A stretch of DNA of 64,000 nt from Pelagibacterales bacterium SAG-MED20. GTDB lineage: Bacteria > Pseudomonadota > Alphaproteobacteria > Pelagibacterales > Pelagibacteraceae. The notes beneath the pieces were generated by a model. It saw only the letters and a program-made list of their open reading frames with translations. It did not search any database and was not told the DNA's origin. A program made the position numbers and the translations under genes. The stretch spans positions 1-64,000 of the forward strand of contig JACWDR010000003.1 in the NCBI GenBank assembly GCA_014653975.1. Direction: 5' to 3'. The stretch's first letter is position 1, and each line of letters begins with the position of its first letter. Positions 41,124-51,039 of this stretch are shown here, piece by piece.

Positions 41124-41984
41124 TTATTTCCACCTGTTATGCGACCAAATCCATTGGTCTGGATTTTTCAAGATCATTTTTTCAAGTAACAAGTTTAAAT
41201 CTTGAGTGATTGTTTCTATAGATGAATCATTTGAAAATTCTAAAGGTTTATGAATAGTTAATCTAAAATTAACATTTTTAATTCTTTCGATATAAATTGG
41301 GACGACCTTGCATTTAAATTTTTTTACAAATTGAGCTGGAATCGTTGTGGTGAAAGCTTTATGTTGAAAAAAATTAGATTTAATACCTTCAGAAACTCTT
41401 TGATCAATCATTAGTGCAATAGATGTGTTTTCTTTAAAAAAAGAAAGCAGTTTTTTAGTCCCAGAGATTCCTTTTTTAATTTGATTTTTACAAATATATC
41501 TTTTTCTTATTCTTTCCATTATAAAATTTAAAAATTTGTTGTTAAGTGGTCTATAAACAGCTGCTACATTAATGCCAGATTTTTCAATTTGCATAGCCAT
41601 TAATTCAAAATTATTAAAATGCCCTGAAACAAATATTACAGGTTCATTGTTTTGTTTAATTTTATCCAAAATTTCTTGGCCATTAATATCGATGTTATTT
41701 TTTAAATTAGATATTCTAAAATCTTTTATATAAATGTACTCAGCAAGAATTCTCCCATAATTATTCCACATTTTTTTTGAAATTTTTTCTACTTCACTTT
41801 GAGTCAGTTTCGGAAAAGCTTTTAATATATTAGATTTAATCAAATTTTTTGATCTAAAAAGGGGACCCAAAAGAGATACAATTTTTCCAGAAATGTATGA
41901 TGCTAAATTTAAACCTAAAATTTTAAAGATTAAAAACAAAATTAAAATTATTAAAAACTGAATAAAATATTTTATTGATTTCAT
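41124..41984 (-). CDS. lpxL: lipid A biosynthesis lauroyl acyltransferase
   Basis: VSGHFNNFELMA, DQRVSEGIKSNFF, WIWSHNRWK. Confidence 0.88.
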   Translation of the reverse strand: MKSIKYFIQFLIILILFLIFKILGLNLASYISGKIVSLLGPLFRSKNLIKSNILKAFPKLTQSEVEKISKKMWNNYGRILAEYIYIKDFRISNLKNNIDINGQEILDKIKQNNEPVIFVSGHFNNFELMAMQIEKSGINVAAVYRPLNNKFLNFIMERIRKRYICKNQIKKGISGTKKLLSFFKENTSIALMIDQRVSEGIKSNFFQHKAFTTTIPAQFVKKFKCKVVPIYIERIKNVNFRLTIHKPLEFSNDSSIETITQDLNLLLEKMILKNPDQWIWSHNRWK

Positions 41985-42922
41985 ATATTTTGTTGTAAAT
42001 AATTAATTAATTCATCTTCATTAGTTACTTCTAACTCAATTTTTAAAAATTTAATATTATCATTCTCATCAGGATTAATCTTTATATAATCTTTTTCTGT
42101 TGTAATAATTTGTGCATCTAGATTTTTTGCTTGAATTTTTATTTTATCAATATCTTTTTGGGTATAATTGTAATGATCAGGAAAATGAATTTCTTTTATA
42201 ATATTGAATTTTTTTTTTATTAATGTTTGTTTAAAACTTTCAGGGTTTCCAATACCAGAAAAAATCACATATTTTTTAGTAAGATCAAATTCATCAGTAT
42301 TAATAGGATGGTAATTAGTCTCAAAAATTTTAATATCTTTATTATATTTTTTGAGTAATAACTTTAAATTTGAGTTGTCGTTTTCATTTCCGTTAAGAAA
42401 TACCGCATCATATTTTGTAATACTCTCTATTTTTTCCCTTAAAGGACCGGCAGGTATTAATTGTCCATTACCAATCCATTTTTTATTGTTAAAACATACA
42501 AATTTAAGATCATAATTCATCGATCGATCTTGTAACCCATCATCAAAAATAACAACGTCCATATCATCTTTGATTGCTTCGTGTAAAGACAAACTTCTTT
42601 TTTTTTGACAATATAATTTTGTATTTTTATTGAGCAATTCTTGTTCATCAACATGATTACGATAATACTTTTTTATAGTGGCAGTTTTAAATTTTAGTTT
42701 TTTAAGAATCTTATATATTTTTATTACCAGTGGTGTTTTTCCAGTACCTCCAACATAAATGTTTCCAATACAAACTTTTCTAGTTTTTTGATTAAGAGTA
42801 TTTTTTTTTTTAAATTTAAAAAAAAAATTGTTTATAACTAAAGGAAAAGTAAAAGGTAACAAAAGATAAGATAAAATACTGCGTCTTTTATAGTCCCAAA
42901 ATTTAGGTTTATAAAATTTCAT
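41981..42922 (-). CDS. lpxK: tetraacyldisaccharide 4'-kinase
   Basis: IGNIYVGGTGKTPLVIKI, FDDGLQDRS, FSGIGNPESF. Confidence 0.93.
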   Translation of the reverse strand: MKFYKPKFWDYKRRSILSYLLLPFTFPLVINNFFFKFKKKNTLNQKTRKVCIGNIYVGGTGKTPLVIKIYKILKKLKFKTATIKKYYRNHVDEQELLNKNTKLYCQKKRSLSLHEAIKDDMDVVIFDDGLQDRSMNYDLKFVCFNNKKWIGNGQLIPAGPLREKIESITKYDAVFLNGNENDNSNLKLLLKKYNKDIKIFETNYHPINTDEFDLTKKYVIFSGIGNPESFKQTLIKKKFNIIKEIHFPDHYNYTQKDIDKIKIQAKNLDAQIITTEKDYIKINPDENDNIKFLKIELEVTNEDELINYLQQNI

Positions 42923-44169
42923 TATTTATTAATATAAAAATTTATCTCATTTAAAGTGGATATTAAAATCTTATTTCCTAAATTTTTAATTTTAAATTCT
43001 AAATCTTTATATCTATTCTTATTATTAATCATCCTGTCAACAAGGGTAGTTAATTGGTTTTCATTAATTACTTTATTAGAAACATTATTTTTTTTTAAGA
43101 GATCATAAATTTCATCAAAATTCCAAATATTTGGACCATGTAAAATTTTACAACCAAACCTTGCTGCTTCCAAAGGATTTTGACCTCCATGTTTTATCAT
43201 TGAGCCACCCAAAAAAACAGTTTTGCAAGTCTTAAAAAAGGATTTTGTTTGACCAAAAGAATTTACTAAATATATGTCTGTGTCCTTTTTTATTCTATGT
43301 TTTGAGTCATGAAGATGTATATTTAAGTTCAATTCTTTTATTTTTTTGGTAATCTCTTTAGTTCTATTAATGTGTCTTGGAATTATAATTGTTAGTAAGT
43401 TTTGATATTTATCTTTAAGTTTTTTATGAACATTGGCACAAATTTTTTCTTCACCACTATGTGTGCTTGAAGCACACCATATTTTTTTTGATAAAAAAAA
43501 TTTTTTTAAATTATTACTTAAAAGATTAGTATTTTCTTCACTCTCAGTAAATTTTAAATTCCCAATAAATTTAATTTTTTTTGCTCCTAAAAATTTAAGA
43601 TATTTTACAGATTTGTGATCTGATGTAAGACAAAGATCAAATTTTTTTAAAATTTTCTTGGCATTATAAATAAATATTTTCCATCTTTTAAAAGATTTAT
43701 AGGTAATTCTTGCATTAATTAATATCAATGGGGTAGGTCTTTTTTTGATGTTTTCAATCATATTTGGCCAGATTTCTGAGTCTATAAAAAAAGCAACAGA
43801 AGGCCTCCAATAATCTAAAAATTTCTCTGTATGATATTTTGTATCTATTGGAAAAAATTGATGAATTGTTTTGTTTAATTTCAATTTTGATAAAATTTCA
43901 GATGAACTTAGTGTGTTTGTAGTAATTAAAATTTGTTTTATTTTTTTATTCTTTTCTAATTTTTTTATCAATGGAATTATACTTAATACTTCCCCTACGC
44001 TTGCTCCATGAAACCATACTAACTTTCCATTAATTTTTTTTTTAGTGTAAAAACCAAATTTTTCTTTAAATCTAATTGGGTGCTCTTTTTTTTTTAATAG
44101 CCTAATTAGAATAATTAAAGGAGAGAGGATTAAAATTAAATTTAGTAATATTCTATAAATAAGAAACAT
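42922..44169 (-). CDS. waaA: Kdo transferase
   Basis: LVWFHGASVGEVLSIIPLI, IIPRHINRTKEI, GGSMIKHGGQNPLEAA. Confidence 0.94.
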   Translation of the reverse strand: MFLIYRILLNLILILSPLIILIRLLKKKEHPIRFKEKFGFYTKKKINGKLVWFHGASVGEVLSIIPLIKKLEKNKKIKQILITTNTLSSSEILSKLKLNKTIHQFFPIDTKYHTEKFLDYWRPSVAFFIDSEIWPNMIENIKKRPTPLILINARITYKSFKRWKIFIYNAKKILKKFDLCLTSDHKSVKYLKFLGAKKIKFIGNLKFTESEENTNLLSNNLKKFFLSKKIWCASSTHSGEEKICANVHKKLKDKYQNLLTIIIPRHINRTKEITKKIKELNLNIHLHDSKHRIKKDTDIYLVNSFGQTKSFFKTCKTVFLGGSMIKHGGQNPLEAARFGCKILHGPNIWNFDEIYDLLKKNNVSNKVINENQLTTLVDRMINNKNRYKDLEFKIKNLGNKILISTLNEINFYINK

Positions 44170-45929
44170 TACACTTTTCTAATTTGTTTTTCATAAAAGT
44201 TTTTATACACAGGTGACTTAACTAATAATTCCTCGTGAGTTCCTTCTCCAACAACTTTACCAGAGTCTATCACAAAAATTTTATCTGAATTTAGGATAGT
44301 TGATAATCTATGGGCAATAACAACAGTTGTTCTGTTTTGTGTTAAAAGATTTATAGCTTCTTGAATTTTATTTTCTGTTTCAGCATCTAAAGATGAAGTA
44401 GCCTCATCTAATAGAATTATCTGACTTTTTTTTAACATAGCTCTTGCTATTGATATTCTTTGTTTTTCTCCTCCAGATAACCTGGTTCCATTTTCCCCAA
44501 TAATTGTCTCATACTTGTAAGGTAGCTTTTCTATAAATTCACTTGCAAAAGAGTGTTTTGCTGCTTCTTCAATTTCTTTTTGGCTTGCATCCGGATTCGC
44601 ATAAGCAATATTATTCTTAATAGTATCATCAAATAGCGTCGTATCTTGGCTGACTAGTGAAATATTTTTTCTTAATGAGTTAATAGTGTTTTTATATATT
44701 GATTGATTATCAATTTTAATATCACCTGAAATTGAGTCATAAAATCTTGGAATTAGGTTTAAGATTGTCGATTTTCCAGCACCACTGTGTCCAACAATTG
44801 AAGTCATTTTTCCACCTAACATTTTCAAATCAACGCTATCTAAGACATTATTTACTTCTTCATTATATTTGAAAGACACATTTTTGAATTCAATATTACC
44901 ATTTTCCAAATTTAATTCACCGTCATCAATATTTTCAATTAATTCTGATTTTTCATCTATTATTGGCAGCAGGCGATTTGCAGCTGTTAAGCCTTGGCTA
45001 ATAGTGATATTTAAAGTCGCTAATGCTCTTACAGGTTGATATGCTAACATCATAGCTGCTAAAAATGAAAAAAAGTTATTGATATCTATTTCATTTTTTA
45101 AGACAAGTTTCCCAGAATAAAAAATTAATATCGCTATCATTATTCCAGTAAGAGTTTCCATTATTGGCGATGACCTAACAAAAATTGTGGCAATTTTTTT
45201 TGATTTCTCTTTTGCGTCATTTATAAATTTCTCTGCTCTTATATTTTCAAATTTTTCTTGTTGAAAAATTTTAATTAACTTATGATTTTTAAATAATTCT
45301 ATCAAAAAAGTATTAAGAATTCCTGCTTTAAGCATTTGTTCATTTGCAACTTTTCCGATCCTTTTGCCCAAGGTTCTAGCTGCAAATGTAGCTAGTGGTA
45401 TCATTATAATCGCAATTAGTGAAAGTTTCCAATTTTGAAAAAACATTACAAAAAGTAAACCAGCTAAAGTTAAAGTATCTTTAAATAAATTTAAAATTGC
45501 AATACTGAGTAAGCTAGTTATATGAGTAACATCATTAGTTAAATTTGAAATAAATTTACCAGTATGTTGTCGATCTATCAGTTTTGTATCTGCAGAAATT
45601 AGATTTGCTAGCATATCGCATTGCAGATCTTTTTTCACTTCTTCAGCAACACCTATCATTAAAACTTTTGCTATATATAATGATAAACCTTTAATTGAAA
45701 ATGCAATAATAATACAAATTGGAATAACTATTATTAAAGTTTGATCTTTTTCAAGAAATATTTTTTTAATAGCAGGGTCTAAGAGATATGCAATTGAAGA
45801 GGTACTTCCAGCAACTAACAACGCAAAAAATACTGATAATAATATTTTGTTGATATGTTTTTTTGTATAATCAAAAAAAAGTCTTTTTAAAATGTCCGTT
45901 TTTTTCATCATTGATCTAAACTTTCCCAA
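44169..45929 (-). CDS. msbA: MsbA-like ABC transporter (permease-ATPase); start may be MKKTDILK
   Basis: Walker A GHSGAGKST, LSGGEKQRISIARAM, DEATSSLDAETE; adjacent to lipid A genes. Confidence 0.92.
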   Translation of the reverse strand: MGKFRSMMKKTDILKRLFFDYTKKHINKILLSVFFALLVAGSTSSIAYLLDPAIKKIFLEKDQTLIIVIPICIIIAFSIKGLSLYIAKVLMIGVAEEVKKDLQCDMLANLISADTKLIDRQHTGKFISNLTNDVTHITSLLSIAILNLFKDTLTLAGLLFVMFFQNWKLSLIAIIMIPLATFAARTLGKRIGKVANEQMLKAGILNTFLIELFKNHKLIKIFQQEKFENIRAEKFINDAKEKSKKIATIFVRSSPIMETLTGIMIAILIFYSGKLVLKNEIDINNFFSFLAAMMLAYQPVRALATLNITISQGLTAANRLLPIIDEKSELIENIDDGELNLENGNIEFKNVSFKYNEEVNNVLDSVDLKMLGGKMTSIVGHSGAGKSTILNLIPRFYDSISGDIKIDNQSIYKNTINSLRKNISLVSQDTTLFDDTIKNNIAYANPDASQKEIEEAAKHSFASEFIEKLPYKYETIIGENGTRLSGGEKQRISIARAMLKKSQIILLDEATSSLDAETENKIQEAINLLTQNRTTVVIAHRLSTILNSDKIFVIDSGKVVGEGTHEELLVKSPVYKNFYEKQIRKV

Positions 45930-46779
45930 TAAGAATATTTAGCAAAACAATCAAACCAACCAAATTGTTACTTTTAAAAATTTTTAAGCTACTTTTAGGA
46001 TCTTTAAAATTAAAATTATTAATTTGATTAAAGAATAGTTGCAAAATTAATATAGAGATAAAAAAGTAAAATATCATATTAAATTTCATAAAAAAACCTA
46101 CTGCAGTTAAAGACATTGTAAAGATTAAGTAACACATTATTAAAAATAATTTTGGATTTTTTTTAAATTTTATTGATGTTGATTTTATTCCTATTATTTC
46201 ATCATCTTTTATGTCTTGATATCCATATATTGTGTCGAAACCGAGTGTCCAAAATATGGCTCCCAGGTAAAATATTATTGGTACTATGTCTATTTGTCCT
46301 TTAATGCAAACCCAACCAAGAATTAAACCATAGTTAAAAGTAATTCCTAAAAAAAGCTGTGGCCAATATGTATATCTTTTCATTAATGGGTAAGTAAATG
46401 CCAAAGGCATTGATCCTAATGCAAGAATGATAGTGAAGGTGTTAAATTTTAATAATATCAATAATGCCAAAAAGCATAAAACAATTACGTAGATTAAACC
46501 TACCTTTATAGATATTTTTTCAGATGCTATTGGTCTTTTTTTTGTTCTAGAAACTTTTTTGTCAAACTCTTTGTCAAGGATGTCATTGACTATGCATCCT
46601 GCCGATCTCATTAGAACGGCACCAAAAAAAAATAAAGAAAGATAAAAAAAATAATTACTTAGATTGTCTGAAAAGTCATAGGCAAGCGTTAATCCCCACG
46701 CACAAGGCCAAAATAAAAGCATAAAACCAATTGGTTTTTTTAATCTAATTAATTCAATGAAAAGATTTAATTGTTTCAT
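45916..46779 (-). CDS. ubiA: 4-hydroxybenzoate polyprenyltransferase
   Basis: RSAGCIVNDILDKEFDKKVSRTKKRPIA, DTIYGYQDIKDDEIIGIKS. Confidence 0.93.
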   Translation of the reverse strand: MKQLNLFIELIRLKKPIGFMLLFWPCAWGLTLAYDFSDNLSNYFFYLSLFFFGAVLMRSAGCIVNDILDKEFDKKVSRTKKRPIASEKISIKVGLIYVIVLCFLALLILLKFNTFTIILALGSMPLAFTYPLMKRYTYWPQLFLGITFNYGLILGWVCIKGQIDIVPIIFYLGAIFWTLGFDTIYGYQDIKDDEIIGIKSTSIKFKKNPKLFLIMCYLIFTMSLTAVGFFMKFNMIFYFFISILILQLFFNQINNFNFKDPKSSLKIFKSNNLVGLIVLLNILIGKV

Positions 46780-46822
46780 AATATTTTACTTGTAAATAAC
46801 AAAGGCTAGTTTCATAATCAAA

Positions 46823-47236
46823 TTGATTCGTATGAATATAGATTACACAGTAACAGCGCTAATGTTTCCTGCTATCCCCCTATTGATGAATATCTATAGC
46901 AATAGGTTTCATTCGCTAAGTAAGCTAATAAGAGAGCTTCATGATGAACACGTGTATGAAAATCATATTCCTCACGAATGGAAGAAGCAATTTATAAATT
47001 TAAGTGGAAGAATTACACTATTACGTTGGACAATTATGTTTGCTGCATTTGGTTTCTTATTTAATATGTTAACTGTACTAGGTCTATATTTAAATGAAAT
47101 TTTTATAGCAAGATTGATTTTTGGATCTTGCTGTCTTTCAATGATTATTTCAATTTTATTTTTTATAAGAGAAATTCATGTATCTACAAATGCTTTAAAG
47201 CTGCATATGTCTGATATGGATGTTGATTTAGATTAA
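46823..47236 (+). CDS. DUF2721-like membrane protein
   Basis: NRFHSLSKLIRELHDE, two TM hairpins. Confidence 0.7.
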   Translation: MIRMNIDYTVTALMFPAIPLLMNIYSNRFHSLSKLIRELHDEHVYENHIPHEWKKQFINLSGRITLLRWTIMFAAFGFLFNMLTVLGLYLNEIFIARLIFGSCCLSMIISILFFIREIHVSTNALKLHMSDMDVDLD

Positions 47237-48204
47237 GGAATTATTACTGAAGGACCTTTTAATAGTCTTCCCTCTAATTCTTCATGAGCTTTTTTTACAT
47301 CATCAAGTGAATATTTTTTAAAAATTTCAACTTTAAATTTTCCAGATAAAATTGCATCAAAAACTTTTTTTGCTGACTCAACTAACTCTTCTCTTGTCAT
47401 CGTATAATGTGCAATTGAAGGACGAGTAAAAAATAAACCTTTTGCATTTATATGTTTTTTAACATCTATTGTATCAACATAACCTGATGCATTACCGAAA
47501 GCTACCATCATACCTCTCACTTTTAATGTTTCAATTGATCCGTCAAATGTTTTTATACCAACACCATCATAGACGACATCAACTCCATTTTTTCCTACAA
47601 TCTTTTCCACTTCTTCAACAAAGTTTTTATCAGTATAATTTATTACATGATGACAGCCATTTTTTTTAGCAATAACTTCTTTTTCTTTAGAACCAACTGT
47701 TCCAATAACTTCAGCTCCTAATGCATTAGCCCACTGGCATAAAATTTGGCCAACACCACCAGCTGCTGCGTGGTATAAAACTTTATCACCTTTTTTAATT
47801 GGGTAAGCTCTGTGCAATAAATATTCAGCAGTAATTCCTTTAAGCATAATACACGATGCAATTTCATCTGAAATTCCCTCTGGAACTAAAACTAATTTTT
47901 CTTGAGGAAACAATTGTTTTTCTGAATAACTTCCAATTGGCATTGAAGAGTGAGCCACTCTGTCTCCAGCTTTGAATAGATTAACTTCAGAACCAACTTC
48001 CTCTATTATTCCACATGCTTCTAAGCCAATCCCACTTGGAAGAGGAATAGGGTACAAACCTGTTCGGTGATAAACATCAATATAATTAAGACCGATTGAT
48101 AAATTTTTTATAAGAACTTCTTTTGGACCTGGTTTGTCAATTTCAACATCTTTAACTTCTAAAGTTTCAGGACCACCAAATTTTTCTATTTCAATTTTTT
48201 TCAT
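47233..48204 (-). CDS. quinone oxidoreductase (zeta-crystallin-type MDR)
   Basis: GLNYIDVYHRTGLYPIPLPSGIGLEACGIIEEVG, AAAGGVGQILCQWA. Confidence 0.92.
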   Translation of the reverse strand: MKKIEIEKFGGPETLEVKDVEIDKPGPKEVLIKNLSIGLNYIDVYHRTGLYPIPLPSGIGLEACGIIEEVGSEVNLFKAGDRVAHSSMPIGSYSEKQLFPQEKLVLVPEGISDEIASCIMLKGITAEYLLHRAYPIKKGDKVLYHAAAGGVGQILCQWANALGAEVIGTVGSKEKEVIAKKNGCHHVINYTDKNFVEEVEKIVGKNGVDVVYDGVGIKTFDGSIETLKVRGMMVAFGNASGYVDTIDVKKHINAKGLFFTRPSIAHYTMTREELVESAKKVFDAILSGKFKVEIFKKYSLDDVKKAHEELEGRLLKGPSVIIP

Positions 48205-49043
48205 TATTTTACAAATGTACCATTATGATAATCTTGCACAGCTTGCAAGATTTCAGCTTTAGTATTCATTACAAATGGACCACCTCTTGCAATAGGTTCA
48301 CCAATTGGTTTACCAGATATTAATAAAAACTTAGCTTTAGTTAAGCTAGATACTTTTAATTTTTCACCTCTAGTTAGGATAATTAAAGTAGAGTTTTTAG
48401 CTTGGTCATGGTTTTGATCTCCAACCTTAATTTCTCCATCAATTAAATAAATTAAAGAATTATGTGTTGAAGGAAGATCAAAATTAAACTCTTTACCTTT
48501 TTCGAGCTCTACATCAAAGTAAACTGGTTCTATGTTATGGCCCTTAACAGGTCCTTCAGCATTTTCAAATTTTCCAGCAATAACTTTAACTATTTTATCA
48601 TTATCTTTATGAGTGCTCATTTTGTCTGCATCAATATAAATGTATTCAGGTTTATTCATTTTTAATTTAGCAGGCATATTTACCCACAATTGAAAACCAT
48701 GGAGTTTACCTTCTGTCATTGCAGGCATTTCAGAATGAATTATTCCACCACCAGTTTTCATCCACTGAACATCTCCTGAAGACATTCTACCTTTAGCTCC
48801 AGTACTATCTTCATGTTCGAATTCACCACTTAACATATAAGTTACAGTTTCAATTCCTCTGTGGGGGTGAGGAGGGAATCCACCAATATAATCATCTTTA
48901 TTTTCAGAACCAAATTCATCCAACATTAAAAAAGGATCATGGTAATCAATAAGGTGAGTACCGATACTTCTTTTTAATTTAACTCCAGCACCATCTGATG
49001 CTGCAACTGGCTCTATTACCTTTTCTACTTCGATTTGACTCAT
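48204..49043 (-). CDS. pirin family protein
   Basis: DPFLMLDEFGSE, FPPHPHRGIETVTYMLSGEFEHEDSTG. Confidence 0.93.
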   Translation of the reverse strand: MSQIEVEKVIEPVAASDGAGVKLKRSIGTHLIDYHDPFLMLDEFGSENKDDYIGGFPPHPHRGIETVTYMLSGEFEHEDSTGAKGRMSSGDVQWMKTGGGIIHSEMPAMTEGKLHGFQLWVNMPAKLKMNKPEYIYIDADKMSTHKDNDKIVKVIAGKFENAEGPVKGHNIEPVYFDVELEKGKEFNFDLPSTHNSLIYLIDGEIKVGDQNHDQAKNSTLIILTRGEKLKVSSLTKAKFLLISGKPIGEPIARGGPFVMNTKAEILQAVQDYHNGTFVK

Positions 49044-49045
49044 GT

Positions 49046-49456
49046 TTAAGTTCGATTACCTTTAATCAAGAAATAAATTCCACCAATTAAAAGAAATATT
49101 TGTTCACTAGTAAATAATTTTGTTGTGAAGAACCAGTCTTTGTGAGCAAAGATAAGTATAGTGATCATTAAGATAGTTATATTAAGTCCTGATAGTCTTG
49201 TGAGAATATTTCCAAAAGGATTTTTAATAAAACCGCTTATTATTAATACCAATCCTGTCAACAGTTCTGACAAAGCAACTGTTGATGCTAACATAGGTGA
49301 CAGACCAAAATATTCAATTAATCCCTGAGGAGGTAATGGGAATTTTTTTGCACCATGAATGATAAAAGCTACACCAATTCCAAACCTAAAAATTAAAGAG
49401 GCCAGTGCATCTATATTCGAAAAAAAACTGTTTATCTTATTATTTAATTTCTGCAT
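49046..49456 (-). CDS. DoxX family membrane protein
   Basis: RFGIGVAFIIHGAKKF, LSELLTGLVLIISG. Confidence 0.88.
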   Translation of the reverse strand: MQKLNNKINSFFSNIDALASLIFRFGIGVAFIIHGAKKFPLPPQGLIEYFGLSPMLASTVALSELLTGLVLIISGFIKNPFGNILTRLSGLNITILMITILIFAHKDWFFTTKLFTSEQIFLLIGGIYFLIKGNRT

Positions 49457-49480
49457 TTTATCCTTTTGTTATTTATTATG

Positions 49481-49672
49481 TTATCCACATCTGTTGCAGC
49501 GAATTGTAGCAAACATTTCATCCCATTCAGACTCTTTTTCTTCAACATAATCAAGAAGACATCTAATAGCTTTAGATTTGTCTGGTAAGTCATATTTATC
49601 TACAATTTGTTCAATTAGCTTTTCTGCATCTGTATTTATTTCAAATGAAACATCTATTTTATCACCAGCCAT
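49481..49672 (-). CDS. small protein with C-terminal CxxC
   Basis: MAGDKIDVSFEINTDAEKLIEQIVDKYDLPDKSKAIRCLLDYVEEKESEWDEMFATIRCNRCG. Confidence 0.7.
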   Translation of the reverse strand: MAGDKIDVSFEINTDAEKLIEQIVDKYDLPDKSKAIRCLLDYVEEKESEWDEMFATIRCNRCG

Positions 49673-49747
49673 TATTTCCCCCCTTTTATATTAATAATAC
49701 TATTTTTAACCTTTTGACATCTACAGTTAAATGTGGTTCTATTACAC

Positions 49748-49798
49748 AGCGCTGATTTAAGTTAAATTGCAGAGCGCTTTACAAAACCTGCTAAAGCG
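49748..49798 (+). ncRNA. SAM-II riboswitch upstream of bhmT
   Basis: AGCGCU-GAUUUAAGUUAAAUUGCAG-AGCGCU-...-GCUAAAGC matches the SAM-II core (P1, GAUUUAA...UUGC, GCUAAA). Confidence 0.88.
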
Positions 49799-49805
49799 AC
49801 GTTTC

Positions 49806-49835
49806 AACCACCGCTTTAGCCGGTGGTTTTTTTTT
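49806..49835 (+). terminator. intrinsic terminator in the bhmT leader, after SAM-II
   Basis: aaccaccg-ctttagc-cggtggtt perfect 8-bp stem followed by a T9 run. Confidence 0.92.
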
Positions 49836-49854
49836 GAAATTTCTCAAATTTAAA

Positions 49855-49910
49855 CCGGGTATTTGAACCGTATTGTGCACCCAGCATTTGCTTAAGCACT
49901 AAAAAGGAGA
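49855..49910 (+). ncRNA. SAM-V riboswitch upstream of bhmT
   Basis: GGGU-AUUUGAACCGUAUUGUGC-ACCC-AGCAUUUGCUUAA-GCACUAAAAAGGAG: shared SAM-II/V core AACCGUAUUG and CUAAAAAGG strand. Confidence 0.85.
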
Positions 49911-49976
49911 GAAGAACTAATTTTTTAACCTCTTAGTTTAAATAAGTTCTTTTCTCCATTAACTTGGAGAAAAAAA

Positions 49977-51038
49977 ATGACAATAAATAAATTAACAGAA
50001 AGATTAGATCAAGGTCCTGTAATTTGTGCAGAGGGTTTTCTATTTGAAATTGAAAGACGGGGCTACATGGCATCAGGAGAATTTGTGCCAATGGTATCTT
50101 TAGACCATCCTGAAGTTCTGGAAAATTTACATAGAGAATTTCAACACGCTGGATCAGATATTGTTGAAGCTTTCACTTATAATGGCCACAGAGAAAAAAT
50201 GCGCGTTATTGGAAAGGAAGAACTTCTTGAACCTTTAAATCGTTCAGCTTTAAAGATTGCCAAAAAAGTTGCGCTAGATACACCCAAAGGATCTCAACCA
50301 AACTTAATGGCAGGAAATATTTCTAATTCAAATATTTGGAAAGAAGATGACAAACAAGCCCAAAATGTAGTTGAGGACATGTTTTCTGAAATGATTGGTT
50401 GGGCAGTAGATGAAGGTGCTGATATGTTGATTGGTGAAACTTTTTATTATGCTGAAGAGGCTTTTAAAGCACTTGAGGTAATGAAGAAAGCTAATCTTCC
50501 AACAGTATTAACAATTTCACCAATGGGTGAAAATAAAATGAGAGATGGAAAGTCTGTAGTTGATACATGTAAAGAGTTGGAGCAAAGAGGAGCTGACGTT
50601 GTTGGGTTAAATTGTTTTAGAGGACCTGCAACAATGTTGCCGTTTTTAAAAGAGATTAGAAAAGCAGTCAAATGCCATGTTGGTGCTTTACCAATTCCAT
50701 ATAGAACAAATGAGAAATTTCCAACTTTCTTTAATCTGCCTGATAGAGATGATTGTGGTTGTCCTTCACCTCATGGAAGAACATTTCCTACAGCTCTAGA
50801 TCCACACTTTTGTAATAGATATGAAATAGGTCAATTTGCAAAATGGGCAAATATTTTAGGTATACATTATCTTGGTGTTTGTTGTGGTGCTAACCCAATG
50901 TTGATAAGAGAAGTAGCTGAGTCTGTTGGCTTAAAAGTGCCTGCAAGTAAATACAGAGAAAATATGGAAAATCATTTTATGTATGGAAAGAACAAAAGAA
51001 TTCCAAAACATATGACTGATTATGGAGATAAGGCTTAA
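49977..51038 (+). CDS. bhmT: betaine-homocysteine S-methyltransferase
   Basis: GSDIVEAFTYNGHREKM, VGLNCFRGP, LGVCCGANPMLIREVAE; double SAM riboswitch leader. Confidence 0.93.
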   Translation: MTINKLTERLDQGPVICAEGFLFEIERRGYMASGEFVPMVSLDHPEVLENLHREFQHAGSDIVEAFTYNGHREKMRVIGKEELLEPLNRSALKIAKKVALDTPKGSQPNLMAGNISNSNIWKEDDKQAQNVVEDMFSEMIGWAVDEGADMLIGETFYYAEEAFKALEVMKKANLPTVLTISPMGENKMRDGKSVVDTCKELEQRGADVVGLNCFRGPATMLPFLKEIRKAVKCHVGALPIPYRTNEKFPTFFNLPDRDDCGCPSPHGRTFPTALDPHFCNRYEIGQFAKWANILGIHYLGVCCGANPMLIREVAESVGLKVPASKYRENMENHFMYGKNKRIPKHMTDYGDKA

Positions 51039-51039
51039 C

